Assembly: GCF_004118675.1 (NCBI RefSeq) | Contig: NZ_SDHZ01000002.1 | Span: 1,054,001 to 1,118,000 of the forward strand | Origin: Filimonas effusa | Lineage (GTDB): Bacteria > Bacteroidota > Bacteroidia > Chitinophagales > Chitinophagaceae | Length of the DNA: 64,000 nt | Reading direction: 5' to 3' | Part shown: positions 53,933-61,959 of the stretch, one piece after another | Position numbering within the stretch: position 1 is the first letter of the stretch | Layout of the letters: each line of letters opens with the position of its first letter | Position numbers and translations under genes: made by a program | The notes under the pieces: generated by a model | What the model was told of the DNA's origin: nothing | Database searches by the model: none | The model's input: the letters and a program-made list of their open reading frames with translations, nothing else

Positions 53933-54034
53933 CAAAAAGGTCTAAATCCATTTCCTATACACCTTAAACTTTATTTCTTCCTCTCAACATTCAAACTGTA
54001 AAATCCATTCTAAAAAGCTTTCTGCCGCCTATGC

Positions 54035-55588
54035 TCACAACTTGATCTCTTCTTCATTTGCATCAAAGAAATGGTACTCTGTAAGGTAGTAATCCGAAGC
54101 CGGCTTTATCTTGATAGGGGTTTTGTATTTCCTTCTCCATTTCCAACGGGTAGAAGACATCAGGAAACCTTTGGTAAGATGCGAATGAACAATGGGATGC
54201 ACCAACAGGGTAAGGTTCTTGTGCTGATGGGTTACCAGGTAATGTAAGCGCTTTTCAATCTCATCCTCCAGGAGTAAGGCCGGCGCTACTTTACCGGTGC
54301 CGTTACAGGTAGGACAGGTTTCAGTAGTATTGATGTTCACCTCGGGACGCATACGCTGACGCGTAATTTGCATAAGACCGAAACGGGAGATCGGTAATAC
54401 CGCATGTTTAGCCCTGTCGGAGCGCATGAAGCCTTCCATGGCATCCTGCAGTTTCTTCTTGTTATCGGGCAGCTTCATGTCAATGAAGTCCACCACGATA
54501 ATACCGCCGATATCGCGCAGGCGCAACTGGCGTGCAATTTCTTCTGCTGCTTCAAGGTTGGTTTCCAGTGCGTTCTCTTCCTGGTTATTACTTACACTTT
54601 TATAGCCGCTGTTCACGTCAATGACGTGAAGCGCCTCGGTATGTTCTATGATCAGGTAAGCGCCGCTGGGCAGGTTCACTGTTTTACCAAAAGAAGATTT
54701 CACCTGTTTGGTGATACCATATTGATCGAAGATGGGTGTACCATTCGAATGGTAAACCACGATATCGCTTTTATGGGCGGCAATCTTCTGTATATAGTTA
54801 CGGGTATCGTTGTAGATATTTTTATCATTGATAACCACCTTGTTGAAATCTTCATTCAGCAGGTCGCGGAGGATACTGGTAGTTTTATCCTGTTCGCTCA
54901 TGACTTTGGTAGGAGGAACGGCGCCTTTCAGGTTCTGCTGAATGGTTTCCCAGGAACGGATCAGGGCCAGCAGGTCTTCATGAAGTTCTGCAGTATTCTT
55001 CCCTTCTGCTGCCGTACGAACGATAACGCCATAGTTTTTAGGCTTAATGGCTTCTACTATCTTCTGAAGACGCTTTCTTTCGTCAGAAGAATGAATTTTT
55101 TTGGAAACGGCAACAATGTCGTTGAAAGGAGTTACCACTACAAACCTTCCGGGCAAAGAAATTTCGCAGCTAAGGCGGGGACCTTTGGCGGCAATGGGTT
55201 CTTTCAGAATTTGTACGAGGATATTGGGTTTTCCATTAAGGACTTCATTGATCTTGCCTGTTTTAACGATTTCAGGCTCTATCTGGAATTTGGAGAAATC
55301 GAAGCCTTCCTTGGTGTTAACATTGATGGCAGCGTGTGTAAACTTAAGGATCGATCGGGCGTAGGGACTAAGGTCGGTGTAATGAAGGAAGGCATCTTTC
55401 TCGAAACCAACATCAACAAAGGCGGCATTTAATCCCGGGATCAGCTTCTTTACCTTTCCCAGGTATAAATCGCCTACTGCGAAATTAGCATCGGCCTTCT
55501 CATTATGGAGCTCGACCAGCTTTTTATCTTCAAGCAGGGCTACTTCTACGCCTGTTGGCCCTGCATTGATAATTAATTCTTTATTCAC
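54035..55588 (-). CDS. rng: Ribonuclease E/G family endoribonuclease (RNase G type)
   Basis: 517 residues from a GTG start at 55588 (VNKELIINAGPTGVEVALLE); the frame continues to 55672 but has no ATG and those residues do not fit the family. An S1-like RNA-binding domain (about 35-120, GDLYLGKVKKLIPGLNAAFV), an RNase H-like 5'-sensor region, and the DNase I-like catalytic part with metal-binding aspartates in HVIDVNSGYKS and VVDFIDM, then the zinc-link CPTCNGTGKV. RNase G matures rRNA and cleaves mRNA in the cytoplasm. It lies downstream of HU, TPR and bL38 genes on the same strand. Confidence 0.93.
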   Translation of the reverse strand: MNKELIINAGPTGVEVALLEDKKLVELHNEKADANFAVGDLYLGKVKKLIPGLNAAFVDVGFEKDAFLHYTDLSPYARSILKFTHAAINVNTKEGFDFSKFQIEPEIVKTGKINEVLNGKPNILVQILKEPIAAKGPRLSCEISLPGRFVVVTPFNDIVAVSKKIHSSDERKRLQKIVEAIKPKNYGVIVRTAAEGKNTAELHEDLLALIRSWETIQQNLKGAVPPTKVMSEQDKTTSILRDLLNEDFNKVVINDKNIYNDTRNYIQKIAAHKSDIVVYHSNGTPIFDQYGITKQVKSSFGKTVNLPSGAYLIIEHTEALHVIDVNSGYKSVSNNQEENALETNLEAAEEIARQLRLRDIGGIIVVDFIDMKLPDNKKKLQDAMEGFMRSDRAKHAVLPISRFGLMQITRQRMRPEVNINTTETCPTCNGTGKVAPALLLEDEIEKRLHYLVTHQHKNLTLLVHPIVHSHLTKGFLMSSTRWKWRRKYKTPIKIKPASDYYLTEYHFFDANEEEIKL

Positions 55589-55754
55589 GAATAGCAACTT
55601 TAAAATATGTTTCTGTACCAATTCCCATGTTGGGGCATGGCAATAAATCAGCCAACAAACATCCCAACACAATTCCAGCCACTTTGGTCTGATAAGGAAA
55701 AAGGTAAAGTTGCGAGGCGGAAGTCAAGGAATAGCTGTCTGGTACAAGGTATAA

Positions 55755-55782
55755 ATGCCGGATAGCTAGCGCTCTCCGGCAT
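55755..55782 (-). terminator. Hairpin between bL38 gene and rng
   Basis: Perfect eight-pair stem ATGCCGGA / TCCGGCAT with a 12-base loop, followed on the minus strand by only TTATACC. Possibly a weak terminator or processing signal. Confidence 0.4.
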
Positions 55783-55813
55783 CATACAATTATGACAGTA
55801 AGAAAGAAACTAT

Positions 55814-55906
55814 TTATTTCTTCTTCTTATGACGATTTTTTCTGAGTCTTTTTTTGCGTTTGTGCGTTGCAATTTTATGACGCTTTCTCTTTTTACCACA
55901 AGGCAT
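55814..55906 (-). CDS. bL38-type mini ribosomal protein (AURKAIP1/COX24 domain)
   Basis: A 31-codon frame, too short for ordinary gene callers, encoding a 30-residue, extremely basic peptide that starts MPCGKKRKRHKIATHKRKKR and ends HKKKK. It matches the Bacteroidota AURKAIP1/COX24-domain proteins; the homologue in Flavobacterium johnsoniae was seen in the ribosome structure and named bL38. It should bind ribosomal RNA in the large subunit (name recalled from memory). It sits 32 bases after the TPR gene and about 225 bases before rng. Confidence 0.88.
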   Translation of the reverse strand: MPCGKKRKRHKIATHKRKKRLRKNRHKKKK

Positions 55907-55938
55907 ACGTAAATCTGTTTTTAGTTATACAATTGAAA

Positions 55939-56802
55939 TTATTGTAACATTTTAATCCGCTCTGCTATCTCCTTTTTCGCTTCAGGGAAAGGTATCAGCT
56001 TCTGGATCATGGTATACCACTTCACCGCATTTACCTTATCACCCTTTTGTTCGTAGGCTTCTGCCAGGTGGAACATAGCCTCCAGGTTATCGGGCTGACC
56101 CTTTACTACCAGGAGAAAACGTTCAATAGCTTTATCAAACTGCCCGCTTTTCATACCACCCAATCCCAACACCATCTGTGCATACAAATTGCCCGGATCA
56201 CGCTGTGCCACTTCCCTTACTTTCGTAATCCCCTCCATAGGGTTGTCCGACACATTTCCAAACATATAACACGCACCTAATCCAATAATGGTAGAATCAT
56301 TGGCTGGATTGATCGCAAGCGCCTTTTCAAACAGAGCTTTTGATTGTAACCCCAGCCAGTTTTGTAAGCCGGGATTCCCCTCTGTCATCATTTCTTCTAA
56401 TAACAAACGGGCTGCAAAGGTGAGGCTTTTTTCAGAATTTTCCAATTTGGCAACCTCCGCATGATAATAAAGACCAAGTGCATTGTTGTGAAGACTGTCA
56501 CCCCAGAAATGGGCAAGCTGACGGTAAGCGTTCATTTGCTGCAATTTTACATCGCCACGCGTAACACTGTTCTCTATTTGGGTGACATACTGTAACTGGT
56601 TGGCATTCAAATGCTCATGAGCATCTTTAAGCAACGCTTCCGTCGTAATTACGCCGGTGCTGCCAACATGTTCATGCTTGTCATGCGCTGTTTCGGGGGT
56701 ATTTTTTTTCTTCTCGGGTACGGTCCGGCCAAAGAAAAATAACAGGACAAAAAGTGCCAGCGCACTTCCTGTAACAATAAATTGCTGCTTTTTCATCCGC
56801 AC
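55939..56802 (-). CDS. Membrane-anchored TPR protein
   Basis: 287 residues. One N-terminal hydrophobic helix (about 7-25, VTGSALALFVLLFFFG) without a clear cleavage site, then a His/Glu-rich linker and TPR units (about 75-285; ALFEKALAINPANDSTIIGL, AIERFLLVVKGQPDNLEAMF, AEAYEQKGDKVNAVKWYTM). It is probably an inner-membrane scaffold facing the periplasm. It starts four bases after the HU stop, so it is tightly coupled to HU. No enzymatic motif was seen and the function is unknown. Confidence 0.85.
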   Translation of the reverse strand: MRMKKQQFIVTGSALALFVLLFFFGRTVPEKKKNTPETAHDKHEHVGSTGVITTEALLKDAHEHLNANQLQYVTQIENSVTRGDVKLQQMNAYRQLAHFWGDSLHNNALGLYYHAEVAKLENSEKSLTFAARLLLEEMMTEGNPGLQNWLGLQSKALFEKALAINPANDSTIIGLGACYMFGNVSDNPMEGITKVREVAQRDPGNLYAQMVLGLGGMKSGQFDKAIERFLLVVKGQPDNLEAMFHLAEAYEQKGDKVNAVKWYTMIQKLIPFPEAKKEIAERIKMLQ

Positions 56803-56806
56803 GAAG

Positions 56807-57097
56807 TTACTCTTCCTTGCGCATTTGCTTTACCTCGTTAACGAATTCTTTAGAAGGCTTGAAGGCGGGAATGAAATGCTCCGGTATCTCAACCGCAATA
56901 TTTTTCTTGATATTACGGCCAATTTTAGCAGCTCTTTTCTTGGTGATAAAACTACCAAATCCACGTATGTAGATGTTTTCACCTTTTGAGAGATTTTCTT
57001 TGATCTCTTTCAGCATCGTTTCAAGCGTTACCAAAACATCTACCTTTGGTATCCCTGTTTTATCTGAAATGTTATTGATCAAGTCGGACTTTCTCAT
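56807..57097 (-). CDS. HU/IHF-family DNA-binding protein
   Basis: 96 residues from the ATG at 57097; the frame extends to 57232 but that part is a run of non-family residues. The HU fold is clear: MRKSDLINNISDKTGIPKVD, then GENIYIRGFGSFITKKRAAK (beta arms) and FIPAFKPSKEFVNEV, the standard C-terminus. It bends and compacts DNA as a dimer. It leads the minus-strand group HU, TPR, bL38, rng. The A/T-rich 150 bases before it, shared with mutY, should hold both promoters, but no exact -7 box was found. Confidence 0.95.
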   Translation of the reverse strand: MRKSDLINNISDKTGIPKVDVLVTLETMLKEIKENLSKGENIYIRGFGSFITKKRAAKIGRNIKKNIAVEIPEHFIPAFKPSKEFVNEVKQMRKEE

Positions 57098-57248
57098 TTG
57101 GTTTTTATTTAATCTTGTTATGCAAACGCAATCTAAAATAAAACAAAATTGGACACTTATAAAAGAAAAATAGATTTTTTTTAAAAGATGTTGCGGGTTG
57201 AGCCGCAAATATTTGGGGTTTACCCCACACATTACCCTTTTTTAGCAC

Positions 57249-58313
57249 ATGACAACCAGCAAAAAATTCCGTACCGCCCTTCTGCAATGGAACAAATTGG
57301 ATAACAAGCGGCAAATGCCATGGAAGGGAGAAAAAGACCCCTATAAAATCTGGCTTAGCGAAATTATCCTTCAGCAAACCCGCGTAGAACAAGGCTGGGC
57401 ATACTACGAACGTTTCATAGAGCGGTTTCCAACCGTTCAACAACTCGCAGCAGCACGCGACGAACAGGCTTTTAAACTCTGGGAAGGTCTCGGCTATTAC
57501 AACCGCTGCAAAAATCTCCTGTTCACTGCACGTTATATTACAGAAAATTACAATGGAAGGTTTCCGGACAGCTACCCCGATATCGTAGCGCTCAAAGGCG
57601 TGGGCCCCTATACCGCCGCCGCCATCGCCTCTTTTGCCTTCAACCTGCCCTATGCCGTACTCGACGGCAACGTGTTCAGGGTGCTCTCAAGGGTATTTGG
57701 TATCGATATCCCCATCGACAGCACACAAGGCAAAACGCTTTTCGCTGAATTAGCCCAGGAAACGCTCGACGATACCAGGGCCGGCGAGTTCAACCAGGCC
57801 ATCATGGACTTCGGCGCCACGGTTTGTAAACCGCTCGCCCCTCTTTGCACCGTCTGCCCCATGCGCCATTTTTGCGAAGCCTACCGCCATGGCAACGTAA
57901 ACGTATTACCCGTTAAGCAAAAAGTACTGCAAAAGAAAACGCGCTGGTTCAGCTGGTTTGTTCTCCGCGTTAATGATAAAATGTTTATCAGGAAACGCGG
58001 CAGCGGCGATATCTGGGAAAACCTGCACGAATTTTACCTCGTAGAAACACCCGCCCAGCCACACTGGAACAAACAGGAATTGGATACCTTGCTCAAAAAC
58101 CAGCTCGCGGTAAACAACTATGAACTCGAAAATGCAGGGCCCGTAACATCACAACAGCTTACCCACCAGACAATAAAAGCACAGGTGCTTACCCTGCGCT
58201 TGCCCGAAATCCCCGAATCGCTGCGGGAAAAAGAATGGCTGCCCTACCGGAAGGTATCACAACTGGCCTTCCCAAAACTGCTCAGCCAATGGCTGGCAGG
58301 CTGGAAACTATAA
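57249..58313 (+). CDS. mutY: A/G-specific adenine glycosylase MutY
   Basis: 354 residues. Removes adenine mispaired with 8-oxoguanine in base excision repair. Catalytic Glu38 lies in SEIILQQTRVEQ, the helix-hairpin-helix LKGVGPYTAAA is at 115-125, and catalytic Asp139 in VLDGNVFRVLSR. The 4Fe-4S cluster cysteines are C193, C200, C203 and C209 (C-x6-C-x2-C-x5-C). A NUDIX-like 8-oxoG recognition domain follows (about 230-350). The gene order mutY, ssb, gldE, gldD is conserved in Bacteroidota, but here a 413-base spacer separates mutY from ssb. Confidence 0.96.
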   Translation: MTTSKKFRTALLQWNKLDNKRQMPWKGEKDPYKIWLSEIILQQTRVEQGWAYYERFIERFPTVQQLAAARDEQAFKLWEGLGYYNRCKNLLFTARYITENYNGRFPDSYPDIVALKGVGPYTAAAIASFAFNLPYAVLDGNVFRVLSRVFGIDIPIDSTQGKTLFAELAQETLDDTRAGEFNQAIMDFGATVCKPLAPLCTVCPMRHFCEAYRHGNVNVLPVKQKVLQKKTRWFSWFVLRVNDKMFIRKRGSGDIWENLHEFYLVETPAQPHWNKQELDTLLKNQLAVNNYELENAGPVTSQQLTHQTIKAQVLTLRLPEIPESLREKEWLPYRKVSQLAFPKLLSQWLAGWKL

Positions 58314-58726
58314 ACCATCACTGCAAACCTTACTTATATAAGCAATAAAACGTCGCACATTTAAGGGACTCCATCAACCTGCCACCCCGCTGGCATCATC
58401 AACCCGGGTTATTCCGGCCTCTTTCCAGACCAGCTGCACCAAAGCCGCACTAAAGCCGCCTTAGAGCCGTCTTAAAGCCGCTCTTAAATTACACCCGCCC
58501 TTTCCCGATTTTCACAAATGCCTTCCACAGGCCGGTTGTTTTGGCATGAATTTTCCGTTGTGAACACAAACAATGTGCATCAGGGATCAGGGAACCCCGG
58601 CTTATTCAAGGGGTTTATTCTTAAAGATATACTACCAGATTTCATTGTTTTTATTTAATTTTCAAAAAGAATTAATTTTAAAGAACAAGTCCGTATTCAA
58701 TAAAAAGGCGATTTAAAACCAATTGT
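58314..58726. other. Intergenic stretch between mutY and ssb
   Basis: No coding frame seen. It holds four 11-bp tandem repeats (58438-58481) and an A/T-rich last 110 bases that should contain the ssb promoter; no exact -7 box was found. Confidence 0.6.
58438..58481 (+). repeat. Four tandem 11-bp repeats
   Basis: Units ACCAAAGCCGC, ACTAAAGCCGC, CTTAGAGCCGT and CTTAAAGCCGC, followed by a decayed unit TCTTAAATTAC. Same unit length as the array at 53749 but a different sequence. Confidence 0.8.
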
Positions 58727-59182
58727 ATGAGAGGAGTTAACAGAGTAATGCTCATTGGCAACCTGGGTAAAGATCCGGATGTACAATATCTTGAAGGAAA
58801 TATAGCCGTAGCAAAGTTTCCCCTGGCGACAACAGAAACGTATAAAGACCGAGCAGGTAAACTGATCTCCCAAACGGAATGGCATACAGTGGTACTGTGG
58901 CGCGGACTTGCCGAGCTGGCCCAGAAATACCTTCACAAAGGCAGCCTCATTTATGTGGAAGGCCGCCTGCGTACCCGCAGCTGGGAAGACAAAGAAGGTA
59001 ATAAGAAATTCGCCACCGAAATCGTAGGCGATAACCTGATTATGCTGGATAAACGCGGCGACGGCCATACAGGCTTCTCCGGCCCGGCAATAAGCTCAGG
59101 CGAGTCTATGGAAGGCTTCGACAACGACGATATCCCGCCTCCCCCTACCCATGGAGACCCTTCAGAAGGACTGCCTTTCTAA
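58727..59182 (+). CDS. ssb: Single-stranded DNA-binding protein
   Basis: 151 residues. An OB-fold domain (about 1-107) starting MRGVNRVMLIGNLGKDPDVQ and containing EWHTVVLWRGLAELAQKYL and YVEGRLRTRSWEDKEGNKKF, then a short flexible region and an acidic tip with DNDDIPPPP, ending EGLPF, the site that binds partner proteins. It coats single-stranded DNA as a tetramer during replication and repair. Its position between mutY and gldE is the common one in Bacteroidota. Confidence 0.97.
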   Translation: MRGVNRVMLIGNLGKDPDVQYLEGNIAVAKFPLATTETYKDRAGKLISQTEWHTVVLWRGLAELAQKYLHKGSLIYVEGRLRTRSWEDKEGNKKFATEIVGDNLIMLDKRGDGHTGFSGPAISSGESMEGFDNDDIPPPPTHGDPSEGLPF

Positions 59183-59296
59183 TCGTAATCCAACAAACTC
59201 GTATTATAACGATGTTCTTTAATTGCCTTAAAAAACCTGCATCGGATTTTTCGTTCATTACGGCGTAACTTTCTGAAAGAAAAATTTGATGTAGGT

Positions 59297-60661
59297 TTGG
59301 CACTATTAAAAGCAACAATATTGGCTACTGATCACCCGTTTTCGTTCCTGCCGGCCGTTTACCCCGGCGGAATCGCAGCTATAGATACGCAGGCTACTAC
59401 CGTTTTGGTGATCCTCCTGGTCATCCTGCTGGCATTCTCATTTGCCGTATCGGGCGCCCAGGTGGCGTTTTTCTCGCTTACGCTGAAAGACGTGAACATG
59501 CTCAAAACAAAACAGCAGAACGCCTATAAACGTATCATAGACCTGCTCGAAAATCCCAAGCAGCTGCTTGCCAACCTCGTCGTAGCCAATGTTATTGCCA
59601 ATGTAACCATCGTTATCATCGCCAACCTGGTAATAGATGACGTAGCCAACCTGCAAAGAATTGAAATGGTTTGGCTGCAGTTCCTCATCAAAATAGTAAG
59701 CATCGCAATATTGCTGCTGTTGTTCGGCGAAATCCTTCCCAAAGTAGCAGCCACCAATAACAATATCCGGTTTGCACGCGATACAGGCATCATTATAGAA
59801 GCAGCAAGCTACCTGTTCAGCGGCCTTTCAAAAAGACTGCTCCGTTTGTCCGATGTCATTGAAAAGAAATTCGCTGTCAGGGCTACCAGCTACCATCTCT
59901 CAGAACTAAACGACCCCGATGCCGATACAGAAGATGAGGCCGCAGAAAAAGAAAAAAATATCCTGCAGGGCATCGTCAAATTCGGCAACATTACGGTTAA
60001 ACAGGTCATGAAAACCAGGGTCGACGTCTCCGGTATTGAATATAATACCAGCTTCAGCGAACTGGTGGCCAGGGTCGAAGAACTGCACTACAGCCGCCTG
60101 CCCGTTTACAAGGAAAATCTCGATGAAGTGGCAGGGCTCATTCATACAAAAGAACTGCTGCCCTATCTCGACCAGCCCGATAATTTTAACTGGCATACCC
60201 TCATGCAGCAACCTTATTTCGTGCATGAGCAAAAACTGATAGAAGACCTGTTGCAGGAATTCCAGCAGAAAAGGATCCACTTTGCCGTGGTTGTCGACGA
60301 ATTTGGCGGCACCAGCGGTATCGTTACCCTCGAAGATATTGTGGAAGAAGTGATCGGCGATATCAAAGACGAATTCGACGAAGAAGAAACTTTCTATAAA
60401 AAGCTCGACGACAGCACCTATATCTTCGAAGGCAAAACCATGATCTTCGACGTGTGTAAGGTCATGAACCTGCCACTCGACACGTTCGATTCCGTAAAAG
60501 GCGAAGGCGACTCCCTCGCAGGCCTCATACTCGAGATAGCCGGAGAAATTCCACAGCCCGGCCAGGTGATAGTACAAGGCGATTTTGAATTTACTGTGCT
60601 CGAAATCGAAAAAAACAGGCTCCTGAAAATTAAAGTGGCGATAAAAATGGAAGCCGCGTAG
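59297..60661 (+). CDS. gldE: Gliding-motility protein GldE (CNNM/CBS/CorC_HlyC)
   Basis: 454 residues, starting at TTG (59297): there is no in-frame ATG before Met68 and a stop lies at 59207. A CNNM/DUF21 membrane domain (about 35-190, three to four helices, FFSLTLKDVNMLKTKQQNAY), two CBS domains (about 225-345; VVVDEFGGTSGIVTLEDIVE) and a C-terminal CorC_HlyC domain (about 360-450). GldE resembles magnesium/cobalt-efflux proteins and acts with GldD in gliding and T9SS function in Flavobacterium. The neighbours ssb and gldD confirm the assignment. Internal TTG at 59321 is a possible alternative start. Confidence 0.92.
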   Translation: MALLKATILATDHPFSFLPAVYPGGIAAIDTQATTVLVILLVILLAFSFAVSGAQVAFFSLTLKDVNMLKTKQQNAYKRIIDLLENPKQLLANLVVANVIANVTIVIIANLVIDDVANLQRIEMVWLQFLIKIVSIAILLLLFGEILPKVAATNNNIRFARDTGIIIEAASYLFSGLSKRLLRLSDVIEKKFAVRATSYHLSELNDPDADTEDEAAEKEKNILQGIVKFGNITVKQVMKTRVDVSGIEYNTSFSELVARVEELHYSRLPVYKENLDEVAGLIHTKELLPYLDQPDNFNWHTLMQQPYFVHEQKLIEDLLQEFQQKRIHFAVVVDEFGGTSGIVTLEDIVEEVIGDIKDEFDEEETFYKKLDDSTYIFEGKTMIFDVCKVMNLPLDTFDSVKGEGDSLAGLILEIAGEIPQPGQVIVQGDFEFTVLEIEKNRLLKIKVAIKMEAA

Positions 60662-60668
60662 GGAACCT

Positions 60669-60676
60669 TAGTTTTG
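60669..60676 (+). promoter_or_regulatory. Putative -7 box for gldD
   Basis: TAGTTTTG, exact TAnnTTTG, directly after the gldE stop; the implied leader before the TTG start at 60694 is about 13 bases. ATG stands at about the -33 position. Confidence 0.35.
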
Positions 60677-60693
60677 CATCAAACTTTTTTACA

Positions 60694-61305
60694 TTGCGTT
60701 ACTTTCCAGGGTTTACCTCGTTTCCCGTTATTTTTTTGCTGGCAGTGCTGCTGGCAGGCGTTATGCCGGCGTGTAACTCGCCTTATACTCCCAAACCCAA
60801 AGGTTATTTCAATATTGCCTTCCCGACCAAACAATATCAGTTGTTCAACGAGCCCGGTTACCCCTATTCCTTCGAATACCCGGTATATGCACAGGTAGTA
60901 AGAGACACTGCCTTCATGGGCGAAAAACCCGAAAACCCATGGTGGATAAACGTCGATTTTCCACAATTCCACGGAAAAGTTTATATCAGCTATAAAACCA
61001 TAGGCGCCTACAAACTCGAAAAACTGCTGAACGACGCCTTTAACATGACCAATAAACATTCCATGAAAGCCAATGCTATCAACGATTCACTGATAACAAC
61101 AGCAAACGGCATCCATGGCATGTTCTTCAACGTAGGCGGCGACGTAGCCACTGCCAATCAATTCTTTCTGACAGATTCTACCCGCCATTTCCTGCGCGGC
61201 GCCCTCTATTTCGATGCCACGCCCAACCAGGATTCCCTGCTGCCTGTAAATAATTTCCTGGTAGCAGATATGAAGCACATGATCGAAACGTTTAAGTGGA
61301 AATAA
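60694..61305 (+). CDS. gldD: Gliding-motility lipoprotein GldD
   Basis: 203 residues from a TTG start at 60694; no in-frame ATG is available upstream. The N-terminus is a hydrophobic lipoprotein-type signal (VIFLLAVLLAGVMPAC) with a weak lipobox before the cysteine. The mature part, PKPKGYFNIAFPTKQYQLFN near its start and TPNQDSLLPVNNFLVADMKHMIETFKW at the end, is characteristic of GldD, an envelope lipoprotein needed for gliding and T9SS. It is 32 bases after gldE. A start error is possible because both gldE and gldD lack ATG. Confidence 0.9.
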   Translation: MRYFPGFTSFPVIFLLAVLLAGVMPACNSPYTPKPKGYFNIAFPTKQYQLFNEPGYPYSFEYPVYAQVVRDTAFMGEKPENPWWINVDFPQFHGKVYISYKTIGAYKLEKLLNDAFNMTNKHSMKANAINDSLITTANGIHGMFFNVGGDVATANQFFLTDSTRHFLRGALYFDATPNQDSLLPVNNFLVADMKHMIETFKWK

Positions 61306-61334
61306 GGAAACCCCAACCACTAAATTTTTAGAGT

Positions 61335-61342
61335 TAACTTTG
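61335..61342 (+). promoter_or_regulatory. Putative -7 box for the DUF3109 gene
   Basis: TAACTTTG, exact TAnnTTTG, in the gldD-DUF3109 gap; implied leader about 14 bases. No TTG at -33. Confidence 0.4.
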
Positions 61343-61360
61343 TCTCTTAATTGATGTGTG

Positions 61361-61948
61361 ATGATAGCGATAGATAACGTATTGATCAGTGATGCAGTAG
61401 TAGAGGAGCAGTTTGTATGCGACCTCAACAAATGTAAAGGCGGATGCTGCGAAGACGGCGATGCCGGCGCACCGCTCACCAAAGACGAACTGAAGCACCT
61501 GAACAATTACTACCATGTACTGCTTCCCTATATGACCCCGGAAGGGATCAGGGAAATTGAACGACAGGGTAAATATATTTACGACGCAGAGTTCGGCTGG
61601 GTAACCCCAACTATCAACGGCGCCATATGCGCCTATGGCTACCGCGATGAACATAACATGATAAAATGCGCAGTGGAACAGGCTTATAACGACGGTAAAA
61701 TACCCTGGAAAAAACCTATCAGCTGTCATTTGTTCCCTATACGCATCAGCTCCAGCGATATTGAGCCCGATATGGAATACGTGAACTACGAACCAAGGGA
61801 AGACCTCTGCAAAGCCGCCTGCAAACTGGGCAAACAGCTAAAGGTGCCCGCTTATGTCTTTTTAAAAGAAGCTATTATCCGCATGTACGGGGAGGATTTT
61901 TACAATACGCTCGACGCTACCGCCCAACACATGAAAGCTAATAAATAA
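61361..61948 (+). CDS. DUF3109 family protein (cysteine-rich)
   Basis: 195 residues from the ATG at 61361 (an adjacent GTG at 61358 is also open). The DUF3109 pattern is plain: FVCDLNKCKGGCCEDGDAGA (about 22-41), a conserved CAYGYRDEHNMIKCAVEQAY in the middle, KPISCHLFPIRIS and EDLCKAACKLG. About nine cysteines, several in CxxxxC-type spacing, suggest binding of a metal or an iron-sulfur cluster, like YkgJ-type proteins. Cytoplasmic; function not established. lutB follows after 11 bases. Confidence 0.9.
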   Translation: MIAIDNVLISDAVVEEQFVCDLNKCKGGCCEDGDAGAPLTKDELKHLNNYYHVLLPYMTPEGIREIERQGKYIYDAEFGWVTPTINGAICAYGYRDEHNMIKCAVEQAYNDGKIPWKKPISCHLFPIRISSSDIEPDMEYVNYEPREDLCKAACKLGKQLKVPAYVFLKEAIIRMYGEDFYNTLDATAQHMKANK

Positions 61949-61959
61949 TCCTTATCCCT

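Larger units (their letters stand above)
53666..54034. other. Intergenic stretch between paaE and rng
   Basis: No coding frame seen. It contains six 11-bp tandem repeats (53749-53814) and the rng terminator hairpin (53906-53932). No terminator for paaE was found. Confidence 0.6.

Noticed and set aside
54404-55432. 342-codon open frame on the plus strand
   Set aside because: Antisense to rng with low-complexity Phe/His/Val-rich translation; a codon-bias shadow.
55589-55672. 28-codon upstream extension of rng
   Set aside because: Starts at TTG, contains no ATG and does not resemble the RNase E/G N-terminus; GTG at 55588 fits.
57098-57232. 45-codon upstream extension of HU
   Set aside because: Not family-like and overlaps the promoter region shared with mutY; MRKSDL is the normal start.
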